A DNA stretch of 64,000 nucleotides from JAGVPT01 sp963772165. Its GTDB lineage: Bacteria; Bacteroidota; Ignavibacteria; UBA10030; UBA8401. Of this stretch, positions 1 through 7,387 are shown one piece after another; the stretch's first letter is position 1; each line of letters starts with the position of its first letter. The DNA is taken from assembly GCA_963772165.1 (NCBI GenBank), contig CAVYWA010000005.1, forward strand, positions 1 to 64,000, given 5' to 3'. Under the pieces are notes generated by a model. The model was given only the letters and a program-made list of their open reading frames with translations. It was not told where the DNA came from and ran no database searches. The translations under genes were made by a program, and so were the position numbers.

Positions 1-85
1 AGATTTTTCGCCGTTTTCCTTTTGGCGGTGAACGTTGTTGCCCGCGTCATGAAAAACCTTAATCAGAGCGCCTCCCCCGCAAGAT

Positions 86-1525
86 TTATGACATGGACTT
101 CTCTTCTCCCCACAGTTTCTCCATCTCTTCGAGAGTTTTTCCTTTTGTCTCCGGCACCCATTTCCACATGAAAAATGCCGCCAGGATCGCCATGAAGCCG
201 TACAGCCAATACGAAAATCCGTGATGGAACAGGTTGGTGAGAAGTGTGCTCTTGTCGAGCATCGGGAACGTCCACGATACGAGGTAGTTGGAGATCCACA
301 TGACCGCGACGGCCACCGACATTGCTCTTCCCCTTATCTTGTTCGGGAAAATCTCCGAGAGGAGAACCCAAACAACCGGCCCCCACGAGAACGAGAATCC
401 TGCCATAAAGAAGAGCATACAAAAGAGGGCGGCGAGGCCGAGCTGCGTCGACTGAAAGACGAATCCCAGCGCTATCATCGCCGCCGCCATCACAAGGGCT
501 CCGGCGATCTGCAGAGGCTTCCTCCCGAATTTGTCAACGCTCGCTATCGCCACAATGGTGAAGAGAAAATTCACCCCGCCAACAATGAGCGTCTGAAGAA
601 GGGCCGCGCTTGTTCCGCTGCCCAGATTCTTGAAAATTTCCGGTCCGTAATACATCACGACATTGATGCCGACGAACTGCTGGAACACGGCCAGCATAAC
701 GCCAATGACGATCAGCTTCGGGCCGAAAGAAAAAATTCTTCCCGATGTGACGACGAATGATCCCCGTATCTCGGCGCTGATGTCCCTCGAACGCTCCTTC
801 CCGCTGATCCTCTGAAGGATCGACAGCGCCTTCTCATCGCGTCCCTTCATCATGAGCCATCTGGGAGATTCCGGGATAAAGAATAACAACGCGAAGAAGA
901 GTGCCGACGGGACCGTCTCCGACCCAAACATCCAGCGCCACCCCACGGTGTTGAGCCACAGATCATCTCCCCGGAGAGAAATTGCGTAGTTGACGAAATA
1001 GACCAGGAGCATTCCGATGATGATCGCGAGCTGGTTGTAGGACACGAGCTGTCCTCTTCTGTTCGCGGGAGCAATCTCCGCGATGTAGAGAGGAGAAAGG
1101 AGCGATGCCATGCCGACGCCGATGCCGCCGATCACACGATAGACGATGAACTGCGGCAGGACCTCCCAGCCGCCGTCCCCGATCGGCTTGAAGCCGAGCT
1201 CCGGAAGAGCCGAACCGATCGACGTGATCATGAAAAGAATGGCGGCAATAAGAAGTGATTTTTTTCTCCCGAAGAAGTTGCCCATGAATCCCGCAATCGC
1301 TCCGCCGATGACGCATCCTATCAGGGCACTCGATACCGTGAATCCGAGAAGCGAATTTGCCGCAATTTCCGAGAGTGCCCGCGGCAAAACAAAATACCAG
1401 TTGAGGGCGCCAACCGTGCCGGAGATGACGGCTGTGTCATAGCCGAAAAGCAATCCTCCGAGCGTGGCGATAAGCGTGATTCTCCGTGCGTAAGCATCGT
1501 ACTCGTTTGCGGAGGCGATTTCCAT
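86..1525 (-). CDS. Sugar porter family MFS transporter (XylE-like)
   Basis: A 479-residue inner-membrane transporter, predicted to bring a monosaccharide into the cell, probably by proton symport. The sequence shows the classic sugar porter signatures: GYDTAVISG in TM1, a GGxxxGxxxxxFGRKK loop after TM2, PESPRWLM before the central loop, QQFVGINVVMYY in TM7, a DKFGRKP loop in the second half and PETKGKTLEEME at the C terminus. Length is normal for the XylE/GLUT family. Its start lies 15 bases after the stop of the methyltransferase-like gene on the same strand, so it is probably the last gene of that operon. The substrate cannot be fixed from sequence; a pentose or hexose, or a methylated sugar given the neighbours, is possible. 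Confidence 0.92.
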   Translation of the reverse strand: MEIASANEYDAYARRITLIATLGGLLFGYDTAVISGTVGALNWYFVLPRALSEIAANSLLGFTVSSALIGCVIGGAIAGFMGNFFGRKKSLLIAAILFMITSIGSALPELGFKPIGDGGWEVLPQFIVYRVIGGIGVGMASLLSPLYIAEIAPANRRGQLVSYNQLAIIIGMLLVYFVNYAISLRGDDLWLNTVGWRWMFGSETVPSALFFALLFFIPESPRWLMMKGRDEKALSILQRISGKERSRDISAEIRGSFVVTSGRIFSFGPKLIVIGVMLAVFQQFVGINVVMYYGPEIFKNLGSGTSAALLQTLIVGGVNFLFTIVAIASVDKFGRKPLQIAGALVMAAAMIALGFVFQSTQLGLAALFCMLFFMAGFSFSWGPVVWVLLSEIFPNKIRGRAMSVAVAVMWISNYLVSWTFPMLDKSTLLTNLFHHGFSYWLYGFMAILAAFFMWKWVPETKGKTLEEMEKLWGEEKSMS

Positions 1526-1540
1526 GGCAGTATCGTTTCC

Positions 1541-2546
1541 TCAACTTTTGATGAATGGAATCGGTTTGCACAAGGCCTTCAAGTTCTCATCGGGTGTCTT
1601 CGCAGGAATCTCGCAGCCGGCATTGACCATATAGGGATTGCCGACAGACTCGTAAGCGCTTTTGACATAGTTCTGAATGGATGAGGCTGTACCATTCCTT
1701 ACGCCGGCGACGGGATCGATATTGCCGCTGATCACGACGCTGTTCCCGACAACCTGCCTTACACGAAGCAGGTCAACCATGTGGTCGACGTCGAGTATGT
1801 CGACTCCAAGACCTTTGATGCCGGGGAGGAGATGCGTAATGTTTCCGCAAATGTGAAGCCGGACAAGCGCCCCCATTTCCTGTATGGACTTCACCAGAGC
1901 ATGTTCTCTCGGCTGGATGAACGACTCATAAAACTGCGGCGACAACTGGCTTGCGATGGCATCGCCGATGCCGATCGTATCGGCCCCCGCCTCAATTTGT
2001 GCTGCAGCGAATGCTATTCCGACTTCGACACACCGGTCCATCAGCCGGCAAATGAAACTCGGCATCTTCAATCGTGTCCATCAGAAAATTCATCACGCCG
2101 CGAAGGTCTGCGGCTTCGGCAGCGGGCCCTTCCACCCAGCCCATGATGGAATACTCTCCGCCGCACAATTTTTTGTACTCACGAATCGCATTGACGCGAT
2201 CCAGCATCCTCGTCGACACCTGCGGATTCGGGGAGAGAAGGAGAGTCATATCCTTGGCCGACTCCATCGGACTTGTGCAGCGTGGCACTCCATCGGTCAC
2301 GTATTGCACTTTCCCGCCGAATCCTTCTGTTTCGCGATACGGGTCCGAGATCGCACTGAGTTGGTCGAATCCGAAATCCTTCGCGCATCGGCGATTTGCT
2401 TCTACAAGCACTTTGTAATCCGATGCGAAGGCGCCGTAGTTCGATCCGATATACTCGGCGGCAAACTGCATGACAATCGGTATCCGGGAAACGATGTCCG
2501 GTGTTCCCCCTTTGACGACACTCATGTAGCGTTCTAAGCTGTTCAC
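1541..2546 (-). pseudogene. Uroporphyrinogen decarboxylase-family (MtaA/CmuA-like) methyltransferase, frameshifted
   Basis: Two overlapping reading frames make one protein of about 335 residues. The N-terminal part starts at 2546 and the C-terminal part is in frame from about 2060 to 1541. Both belong to the uroporphyrinogen decarboxylase superfamily, in the branch of corrinoid-dependent methyltransferases. The zinc site typical of MtaA/CmuA is visible: HICGN in the C-terminal part and a later Cys in NAGCEIP. Removing one T from the TTT in the minus-strand codons around 2057 restores a continuous DAEFICRLMD. The next gene upstream but one encodes a corrinoid protein, which would be the methyl-carrying partner. 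The acceptor or donor is not known. A single-base insertion error is as likely as true inactivation. Confidence 0.8.
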
Positions 2547-2604
2547 GGGAATGACCCTTTAAAGCATTTCATAAAATTTCAGAATTGCAGAATAACACGA
2601 TTCA

Positions 2605-2970
2605 TTAATTTTCGTTCTTCAAGTATTGGGCAAATCTTGTCAATTGGGTTGAAATCGACACGCAGACATTGCGAGCACACTCAAACTGTTGCAGATTAAT
2701 GTAACCCAGATCGAACGCAACATACAGTTGGCTTCTGACTTCCCCGATGGATCCCTTCGCATATCCAAGAAAAGCGAGAAATTCCTTTTTGGAGGTGCGT
2801 TCGTAACCTTCAGCGATGTTCGACATGACGGAGACTGAAGCGCGCTGGATCTGATCTTTCAGACCGAAATCCGTTCTGAATTTCCGTCCTTGGGCAAGCG
2901 TATAAACATTTGTAGTCAGTTTTCTGGCATCCTGCCATACAGGCATTTCCTCAAATCGCTTAAAATGCAT
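2605..2970 (-). CDS. Four-helix bundle protein (23S rRNA intervening-sequence protein family)
   Basis: A 121-residue protein of the S23/IVP-like four-helix bundle family (TIGR02436-type). Features seen are an N-terminal FEEMPVWQDARKL, a central LKDQIQRASVSVMSNIAEGYER and the following KEFLAFLGYAKGSIGEVRSQL, which match the family pattern very closely. The function of free-standing members is unknown. It sits between a corrinoid protein gene and a methyltransferase gene with which it has no obvious link. An AAAAGGGGG ribosome binding site lies about 5 bases before the start. The 8-bp inverted sequence GCAGAATA/TATTCTGC flanks the gene at 2587-2594 and 2987-2994, which may mark an inserted cassette. 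Confidence 0.9.
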   Translation of the reverse strand: MHFKRFEEMPVWQDARKLTTNVYTLAQGRKFRTDFGLKDQIQRASVSVMSNIAEGYERTSKKEFLAFLGYAKGSIGEVRSQLYVAFDLGYINLQQFECARNVCVSISTQLTRFAQYLKNEN

Positions 2971-2993
2971 ATGTACCCCCTTTTGATATTCTG

Positions 2994-3698
2994 CTATGAC
3001 CTAATTTTATCGTTGTCTCTGGATCCGTGCTCTGCCACGATCTTATTCAAAAACTCCACGGCTCCTTGCGGGTTTGGCGAATAGAAGGTCGCGCCGATCT
3101 GCGCACAGAAATCGGCCGAGAGCGGTGCTCCGCCAACCAGGATCGTTTTGTCCGGGTAATTTGCTTTAATGTCTTTCACAATCGTTTCCATATTGACCAT
3201 CGTCGTCGACAAGAGCGCCGACATCCCGACGACGCATTCCGGATGCTGTGCGATCGCTTCCAGGAACTTCTCACTTCCCGCATCGACCCCGAGATCGACA
3301 ACTTCCCACCCCGCGCCTTCTACGGTCATCGCCACAATATTCTTTCCAATGTCGTGCAAGTCGCCCAGCACCGTGCCGACCACGAATACGCCCTTGCGCT
3401 TTATTGCTCCCGAGGTAAAAAACGGTTTCAAATGCTTCATGGCCGCGGTCATAGCCTTCGCGGAGATCAGCATTTCCGGAACGAACGCCTTGCCTTGCGA
3501 GTATTTCTCGCCGATCCTCGACATCCCCGGAATCAAGGCCCTGTTCAGTATCTCCTCCGGAGCAATTCCCTGTTCAAGCGCCATTGCGCACAATTCCTCG
3601 GCGCCATCCCCGCCTTTCATTTCCAAGGGGAACGGGAATGCTCTATTGATTTTTCCACGCTCGATGCAGGTTGTCAGTCTCTCCAGGATGTCGTCCAT
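2994..3698 (-). CDS. Corrinoid (cobalamin-binding) methyltransferase carrier protein
   Basis: A 234-residue protein of the MtaC/MtbC/MttC type that carries a corrinoid cofactor and shuttles a methyl group between two methyltransferases. The N-terminal half is the helical cap domain (B12-binding 2 type). The C-terminal half is the Rossmann-like B12 domain with GDLHDIGKN, which supplies the lower-ligand His of the DxHxxG motif. MSALLSTTM and VGGAPLS follow as the other cofactor-contact loops. Length is usual for the family. It is the first gene of a minus-strand operon that also holds an MtaA/CmuA-like gene and a sugar porter. No MtaB, MttB or reactivase gene is present in the window. Confidence 0.9.
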   Translation of the reverse strand: MDDILERLTTCIERGKINRAFPFPLEMKGGDGAEELCAMALEQGIAPEEILNRALIPGMSRIGEKYSQGKAFVPEMLISAKAMTAAMKHLKPFFTSGAIKRKGVFVVGTVLGDLHDIGKNIVAMTVEGAGWEVVDLGVDAGSEKFLEAIAQHPECVVGMSALLSTTMVNMETIVKDIKANYPDKTILVGGAPLSADFCAQIGATFYSPNPQGAVEFLNKIVAEHGSRDNDKIRS

Positions 3699-4201
3699 CG
3701 TAATGCTTTCTGTCGCTGCTAAAAGTTCCGATCATAGCCGCCGGGTTCTCGACCGGGACTCTTGTCTTACTGTCGTGCACTCTGGTGAAAAACAAATCTG
3801 TCTCTTGGACCGAATGTGCCTGACCTCTTCCCAAAGACATGATCGAGATAGAAGCTAATGACTTTTACATATTGGATCAAGGGAGAATGCACTTTATATG
3901 CTATGAACAATCTAATTTTATATTGGATCAGTTTATTATTAAATATATTGATGGATGGGAGTGGACGGAATTTCGGGGAGAGCATCCGATGTATCCGCTT
4001 TTTCCGGTTGAGAATGAATAGTATGATCGGAGTTGATGGTCTGGCGAAATATGTGAGCCGTGGGTTGGCAGGTATTGGGGGCGTCTCGTAGTGTAAAGAA
4101 TGAGAAGCTACACTTTTCAAGCAATCCTAAAACTGTATAGGTAGTTCGTAATTGGTTTCAGCAGAATCTTCAGAAGAAAGAGGCATTCAGGATTGCGGTT
4201 G

Positions 4202-4279
4202 ATGTTGAAACCAGATGAAGTTGAAAGAGTGATGACTCTTTGCGATGATTTAGACAGAGCCAAATATGGGCATAATTAA
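4202..4279 (+). pseudogene. Possible remnant of a type I restriction specificity subunit (HsdS) C-terminal helix
   Basis: A 25-codon frame that contains VERVMTLCDDLDRA. HsdS proteins end each half with a conserved helix of the form (K/R)VDxLMxLCDxLE, and this fragment matches that pattern. Nothing upstream in frame extends the match. The likeness is short, so chance is not excluded. If real, it shows that a restriction system once occupied this AT-rich region. Confidence 0.2.
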
Positions 4280-4306
4280 AGGGTGATCTAATGGGTCGGA
4301 AATGAT

Positions 4307-4334
4307 TTGACATGAGAAAGAAAATTGCTATATT
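4307..4334 (+). promoter_or_regulatory. Possible sigma-70-type promoter upstream of the small cassette
   Basis: A TTGACA box at 4307-4312 is followed after 16 bases by TATATT at 4329-4334. Transcription would start near 4341, about 270 bases before the first cassette gene. The region is AT-rich, so such pairs can arise by chance. Confidence 0.3.
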
Positions 4335-4613
4335 GCTATATTAGTGAAATTCTTACCGAAAAGAGCTGTTTTTGAGCTGCATTTCTAGAGTTGATTTTTT
4401 GGCTAAAAATTGACAAACTAAATTTTATTAGAATTTCTTGCATTGGTTTGTTAAAAATGGCAAAAATGCGGTTGTTTGATTTTTCCATCCCAAGCGCCTT
4501 CGGAAATGTAACATATTGATTGCTGCTACGTCTAAAGATTACGATGGTATTTGTCGATAAACAAGGGTGGGGTGTTTCCAATTGCTGTCTATTTTCGATA
4601 ATGGTAGGACAAA

Positions 4614-4937
4614 GTGGAAGGAAAAAAATTCGTAATAGTCTATAAAAAATCTTCTGACTTCAGGACATTTCCTGTGCAGGTTATTGTCGGAGGACCTGCG
4701 CCAGACGGAGATGGCATTATCATGAATTTTGGTATTGACCATCCTCCGATGCCAAATTATGTTCAACACTTGGTGGGAGAAGGTGGTCAAGTTGATCTGA
4801 CGAAGGTGGACCAAATCGCTCAAGTCGGAAATATAGAGAGAGAGCTATTTGGAGCACTTTATCTTTCGGTTGCGCAGGCAAAGAAAACGGCGGAATGGTT
4901 GACAAAATTAGTTAGTCAAATTGAGGGTAGTAAGTAA
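4614..4937 (+). CDS. Conserved hypothetical small protein, first gene of a HicA/HicB-like cassette
   Basis: A 107-residue soluble protein that I do not recognise as a characterised family. It starts at a GTG preceded by AGGA at the right distance. The N-terminal half is beta-rich, with DFRTFPVQ and GGPAPDGDG followed by a short MNFGIDHPPMPNY. The C-terminal half holds ERELFGALYLSVAQAKKTAEWL, a helix pattern reminiscent of DUF3467-like proteins. The next gene follows within 25 bases, so the two are likely co-transcribed. The neighbours look like a HicB-type antitoxin and a HicA-type toxin, so this may be an accessory component of that module. Base composition is AT-rich, unlike the core genes. 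Confidence 0.65.
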   Translation: MEGKKFVIVYKKSSDFRTFPVQVIVGGPAPDGDGIIMNFGIDHPPMPNYVQHLVGEGGQVDLTKVDQIAQVGNIERELFGALYLSVAQAKKTAEWLTKLVSQIEGSK

Positions 4938-4959
4938 GAGTAATAACACGGAGAATAGT

Positions 4960-5313
4960 ATGGATACAGCAAGCATAGTAAGAGAATATGAACCCATCGT
5001 TGCTGGTGATAAATATATTGAAGATTTCGTGGGAGTAGAGAGACCCGAACCTGCAAAGATCTTCATATTTAGCCCAGTATTGAATATCATAGGAGTTCCT
5101 TTTAATGTATCAGAAGGAGATGGGTTGTTTACAGTGTTTAATCGTCAATGGCCTTCGCTCGCGACGACGGATAGTACGTTAGAAGGGGCGATCCAAGGTG
5201 CAGTTGAGTTGGTACAAGATGTGAGCGAGCAATATGTTTATTCTTCGGAGGAGAATCTTTCAGAAGATGCAGTCGAATTTAGGAAATACTTACTTAGCAG
5301 AATTTTCCGTTAA
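4960..5313 (+). CDS. HicB-like predicted antitoxin
   Basis: A 117-residue protein. I chose the ATG at 4960 because it has GGAGA six bases upstream; an in-frame TTG exists at 4921. The central part has the HicB-like partial RNase H fold pattern: GDGLFTVFNRQWPSLATTDSTLEGAIQGAVEL, given here only as a region at about residues 50-80. A C-terminal LSEDAVEFRKYLLSRIF helix is typical of relatives that neutralise HicA-like toxins. The next gene starts 3 bases after the stop and resembles a HicA-type toxin, giving the antitoxin-toxin order seen in some HicBA loci. No DNA-binding domain is evident. The assignment rests on pattern and context, not on a search. Confidence 0.55.
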   Translation: MDTASIVREYEPIVAGDKYIEDFVGVERPEPAKIFIFSPVLNIIGVPFNVSEGDGLFTVFNRQWPSLATTDSTLEGAIQGAVELVQDVSEQYVYSSEENLSEDAVEFRKYLLSRIFR

Positions 5314-5316
5314 TAG

Positions 5317-5601
5317 ATGCCTGCCGAACGAGACCAAATTGTAAGTTCTCTCAAAAAAAAAGGTTTTCAGCCAAAAGAGGGGAAACACACTCTCTATATT
5401 TTGTATGTCGATGGAAAAAAAACATCAGTCTTTACTAAAATTTCTCATGGTTCAGAATATTGAGAATATAGTGACTCATTGCTGGATTTGGTAAAAAGAC
5501 AGATGGGCTTGACGACATCACAATTACATGAATTCATTGACTGCAAACTAGAGTATGGGCCATATGTAGAACTATTAAGAGCAAAGAATAGAATTAAATA
5601 G
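5317..5601 (+). pseudogene. HicA-like predicted toxin interrupted by an in-frame TGA
   Basis: An ATG at 5317 opens a frame that reads 48 codons, meets TGA at 5461-5463, and then continues in the same frame for 45 codons to TAG at 5599. The first part holds IVSSLKKKGFQ and a basic beta hairpin ending in SHGSEY. The second part holds LLDLVKRQMGLT, LHEFIDCKLEYGPYVELL. Read together they match a HicA-like family with the pattern GF..(E)G.H..Y...DGKKTS..T..SHG...Y.D.LL..M..QL.L....F..FIDC.L....Y..LL. The protein is therefore one gene with a nonsense codon, either a real inactivation of the toxin, a sequence error, or a recoded stop. Its partner is the HicB-like gene just upstream. Confidence 0.6.
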
Positions 5602-5625
5602 GCCACACAAATCGTTACAGAAAAG

Positions 5626-5660
5626 AATGCCCGTTTCTATATAGAGATGGGCATTTGTAT
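5626..5660 (+). terminator. Terminator-like hairpin after the small cassette
   Basis: Bases 5626-5638 pair with 5643-5655 (core AATGCCC with GGGCATT, extended by weaker pairs) around a very small loop, and TTGTATT follows. It lies 25 bases after the last stop of the cassette. The T run is short, so its strength is uncertain. Confidence 0.5.
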
Positions 5661-5847
5661 TCTAGTCCATTTGCAGACCGGGTTAACAGGGTAGGAATAT
5701 AGTAGAAAAAGATAAATTGCAATTTGCAGAATCTTGAATTACATTTGTAAGAGTAAATGAACAGATTTTGTTCCGCTAATGTGCGGCAAGGCCAAAATCA
5801 AGAGAAAAAACTTTAGAATTAGTTAGATTTATTGGTGTTTTTTGACT

Positions 5848-5919
<72 letters not shown>

Positions 5920-5925
5920 CTAAAA

Positions 5926-6000
5926 GGACGCTTAGCTCAGTTGGTTCAGAGCGATGCCCTTACAAGGCATAGGTCGTAGGTTCGAGCCCTACAGCGTCCA
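5926..6000 (+). tRNA. tRNA-Val (anticodon TAC)
   Basis: A full cloverleaf of 75 bases. The acceptor stem is GGACGCT with AGCGTCC, the D arm is GCTC/GAGC, the anticodon stem is ATGCC/GGCAT with loop CTTACAA (anticodon TAC), and the T arm is GTAGG/CCTAC around TTCGAGC. CCA is not encoded. A hairpin terminator follows about 70 bases downstream. Confidence 0.96.
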
Positions 6001-6072
6001 CATTGCATTATGAATGCCATCTCTCAAGAGTTTTTTTCCCCTCAAAAGCCTCACTATTATCATGCATTGTTT

Positions 6073-6103
6073 GTCGGGTTGCACAAGGCCCGACATTTTT
6101 TTT
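6073..6103 (+). terminator. Rho-independent terminator after the tRNA pair
   Basis: GTCGGG at 6073-6078 pairs with CCCGAC at 6089-6094, around a 10-base loop, followed by a run of nine T after one A. It is correctly placed to end the tRNA-Gly/tRNA-Val transcript. Confidence 0.75.
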
Positions 6104-6289
6104 ACGTTGCGCCGGTGTGAGACGCTTCAACTTAAACTTTGTGCGGCAGGAGAGTGTCGGACTTCACAACACTGATGAGGTGCGTAAACTTGAAGGATGG
6201 CCGCCGAAAAATCGTGAAGGCCAGGTGTTGTAAGGGTTCGATCCGTCGTTATTTTTCGCCGGGCGCGTTGAATTTTTAAGGAGGTTTTT

Positions 6290-7387
6290 ATGCGGACGTA
6301 TGGTTTCTTTTTTCTTATCACCCTCTTTGTTGCGGGCTGCGATTCCAGTCAGGGAGTGGATACCGGAACCACTACTGCAACCACTTCTCTTGTTTCGGTT
6401 GTGTGGACCGATCCGTACCCGGGTGCAGTGGGTCCAAACATTATGGAACCGGACAATATTGTGAGAATCCGGTTTAATACGCTGATGGATACGCGATCTG
6501 TCATCCATGGCGTCACTCTTTCGCCGGTAGGCCAGGGTGTTTACATCGATACAACGACTGCGTATCCTATCGAAGGGACAACGTTCGCGTTTCCGCTTAC
6601 TCCCACGCCCGCGTGGCTGGTCTATGTTGAGGATCCGGTTATTAACTCCCATTTTCCTGCAGGCTATCAATTGTATGTTTCGTATTTTAAAGTCGGGCAG
6701 GTATACACCATCACCATCGATTCTTCCGCGCATGATATCTATGGAGATTATTTTGGGGCGGCGGCCAGTTTTTCTTTCACGCCCGAGCCGTATTTTCGCG
6801 TGGCTGACACGTACCCGATGAACAACGATACGGCCATCTCGCCGATTTATCCGTCCATCACCATTCGATTCAATTCCGCCGTCGACACAACAACCGCCCG
6901 CTCTGCATTTTCCGTATCGCCGTCAGTCGCGGGGAGTGCGAGCATTTATTACGGCCCGTGGGGATTGTCATGGTCGCTTCCATCAACGTCCATGCTGGCG
7001 TCAGCAACGATGTACACGGTGACAATTGCTACGTCCATAAAAGATGTTTACGGTAATGTCCAGCCGTCGCCGTATTCTTTTTCTTTTACCACTGCAGCTT
7101 TTGCTGTCACATCGTCTTCCCCGGTTGGAAGCGGAGTAAGCACGACATCGGACGTCTATGTCAACTGTAATTTTTTGATCGACCCTGCAACCTTAGCTTC
7201 GGCATTTTCCATCAGTCCGTCCATCAGCGGCACGCTGCAAAACAACGGTTCATCGTTCACGTTTACTCCGGCGTCATCCCTGGCCCCGAATACGACGTAC
7301 ACCGTCACGATTTCGACCTCGCTGCACGCGAACAATGGCACGCCCGTAACGTCTCCCTATTCTTTTTCGTTTACGACAGGAAGCTGA
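6290..7387 (+). CDS. Lipoprotein with three Ig-like (SbsA/Big_5-type) domains
   Basis: A 365-residue exported lipoprotein. A short signal peptide ends in the lipobox LFVAGC, so the mature protein starts at Cys17. Three repeated domains follow, each with a conserved pattern of RFNxxxDxxxxxxxxxxSP near its start and YTxTIxxSxxDxxG near its end (roughly residues 38-165, 166-270 and 271-365). This is the Big_5/SbsA Ig-like fold found in surface proteins. A strong AAGGAGG lies in front of the ATG. The stop overlaps the start of the next gene (ATGA), so the two are translationally coupled and probably act in the same envelope location. No enzymatic motif is seen. Confidence 0.88.
   Translation: MRTYGFFFLITLFVAGCDSSQGVDTGTTTATTSLVSVVWTDPYPGAVGPNIMEPDNIVRIRFNTLMDTRSVIHGVTLSPVGQGVYIDTTTAYPIEGTTFAFPLTPTPAWLVYVEDPVINSHFPAGYQLYVSYFKVGQVYTITIDSSAHDIYGDYFGAAASFSFTPEPYFRVADTYPMNNDTAISPIYPSITIRFNSAVDTTTARSAFSVSPSVAGSASIYYGPWGLSWSLPSTSMLASATMYTVTIATSIKDVYGNVQPSPYSFSFTTAAFAVTSSSPVGSGVSTTSDVYVNCNFLIDPATLASAFSISPSISGTLQNNGSSFTFTPASSLAPNTTYTVTISTSLHANNGTPVTSPYSFSFTTGS

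Larger units (their letters stand above)
3699..4613. other. AT-rich intergenic region without a convincing gene
   Basis: A 915-base stretch between the divergently oriented corrinoid protein gene and the small plus-strand cassette. It is clearly richer in A and T than its surroundings. Short open frames exist on both strands, but none has a good ribosome binding site or a recognisable protein. It holds one short frame that resembles the end of a type I restriction specificity subunit (4202-4279) and a TTGACA/TATATT pair (4307-4334). It looks like decayed accessory DNA. Confidence 0.5.

Noticed and set aside
1..85. Possible partial gene at the left edge (frame with MTRATTFTAKRK on the minus strand from 50, or an open plus-strand frame from base 1)
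   Set aside because: Too short to recognise. The minus-strand frame has only about 16 residues in the window, and the plus-strand frame continues antisense through the sugar porter gene before a stop.
221..760. Plus-strand open frame of 179 codons inside the sugar porter gene
   Set aside because: It is the antisense shadow of a clearly conserved transporter; its residue content (Arg/His/Glu rich) is typical of shadows.
3767..4120. Minus-strand open frame of 117 codons in the AT-rich region
   Set aside because: No ribosome binding site, no family features, and the residues look like random AT-rich translation.
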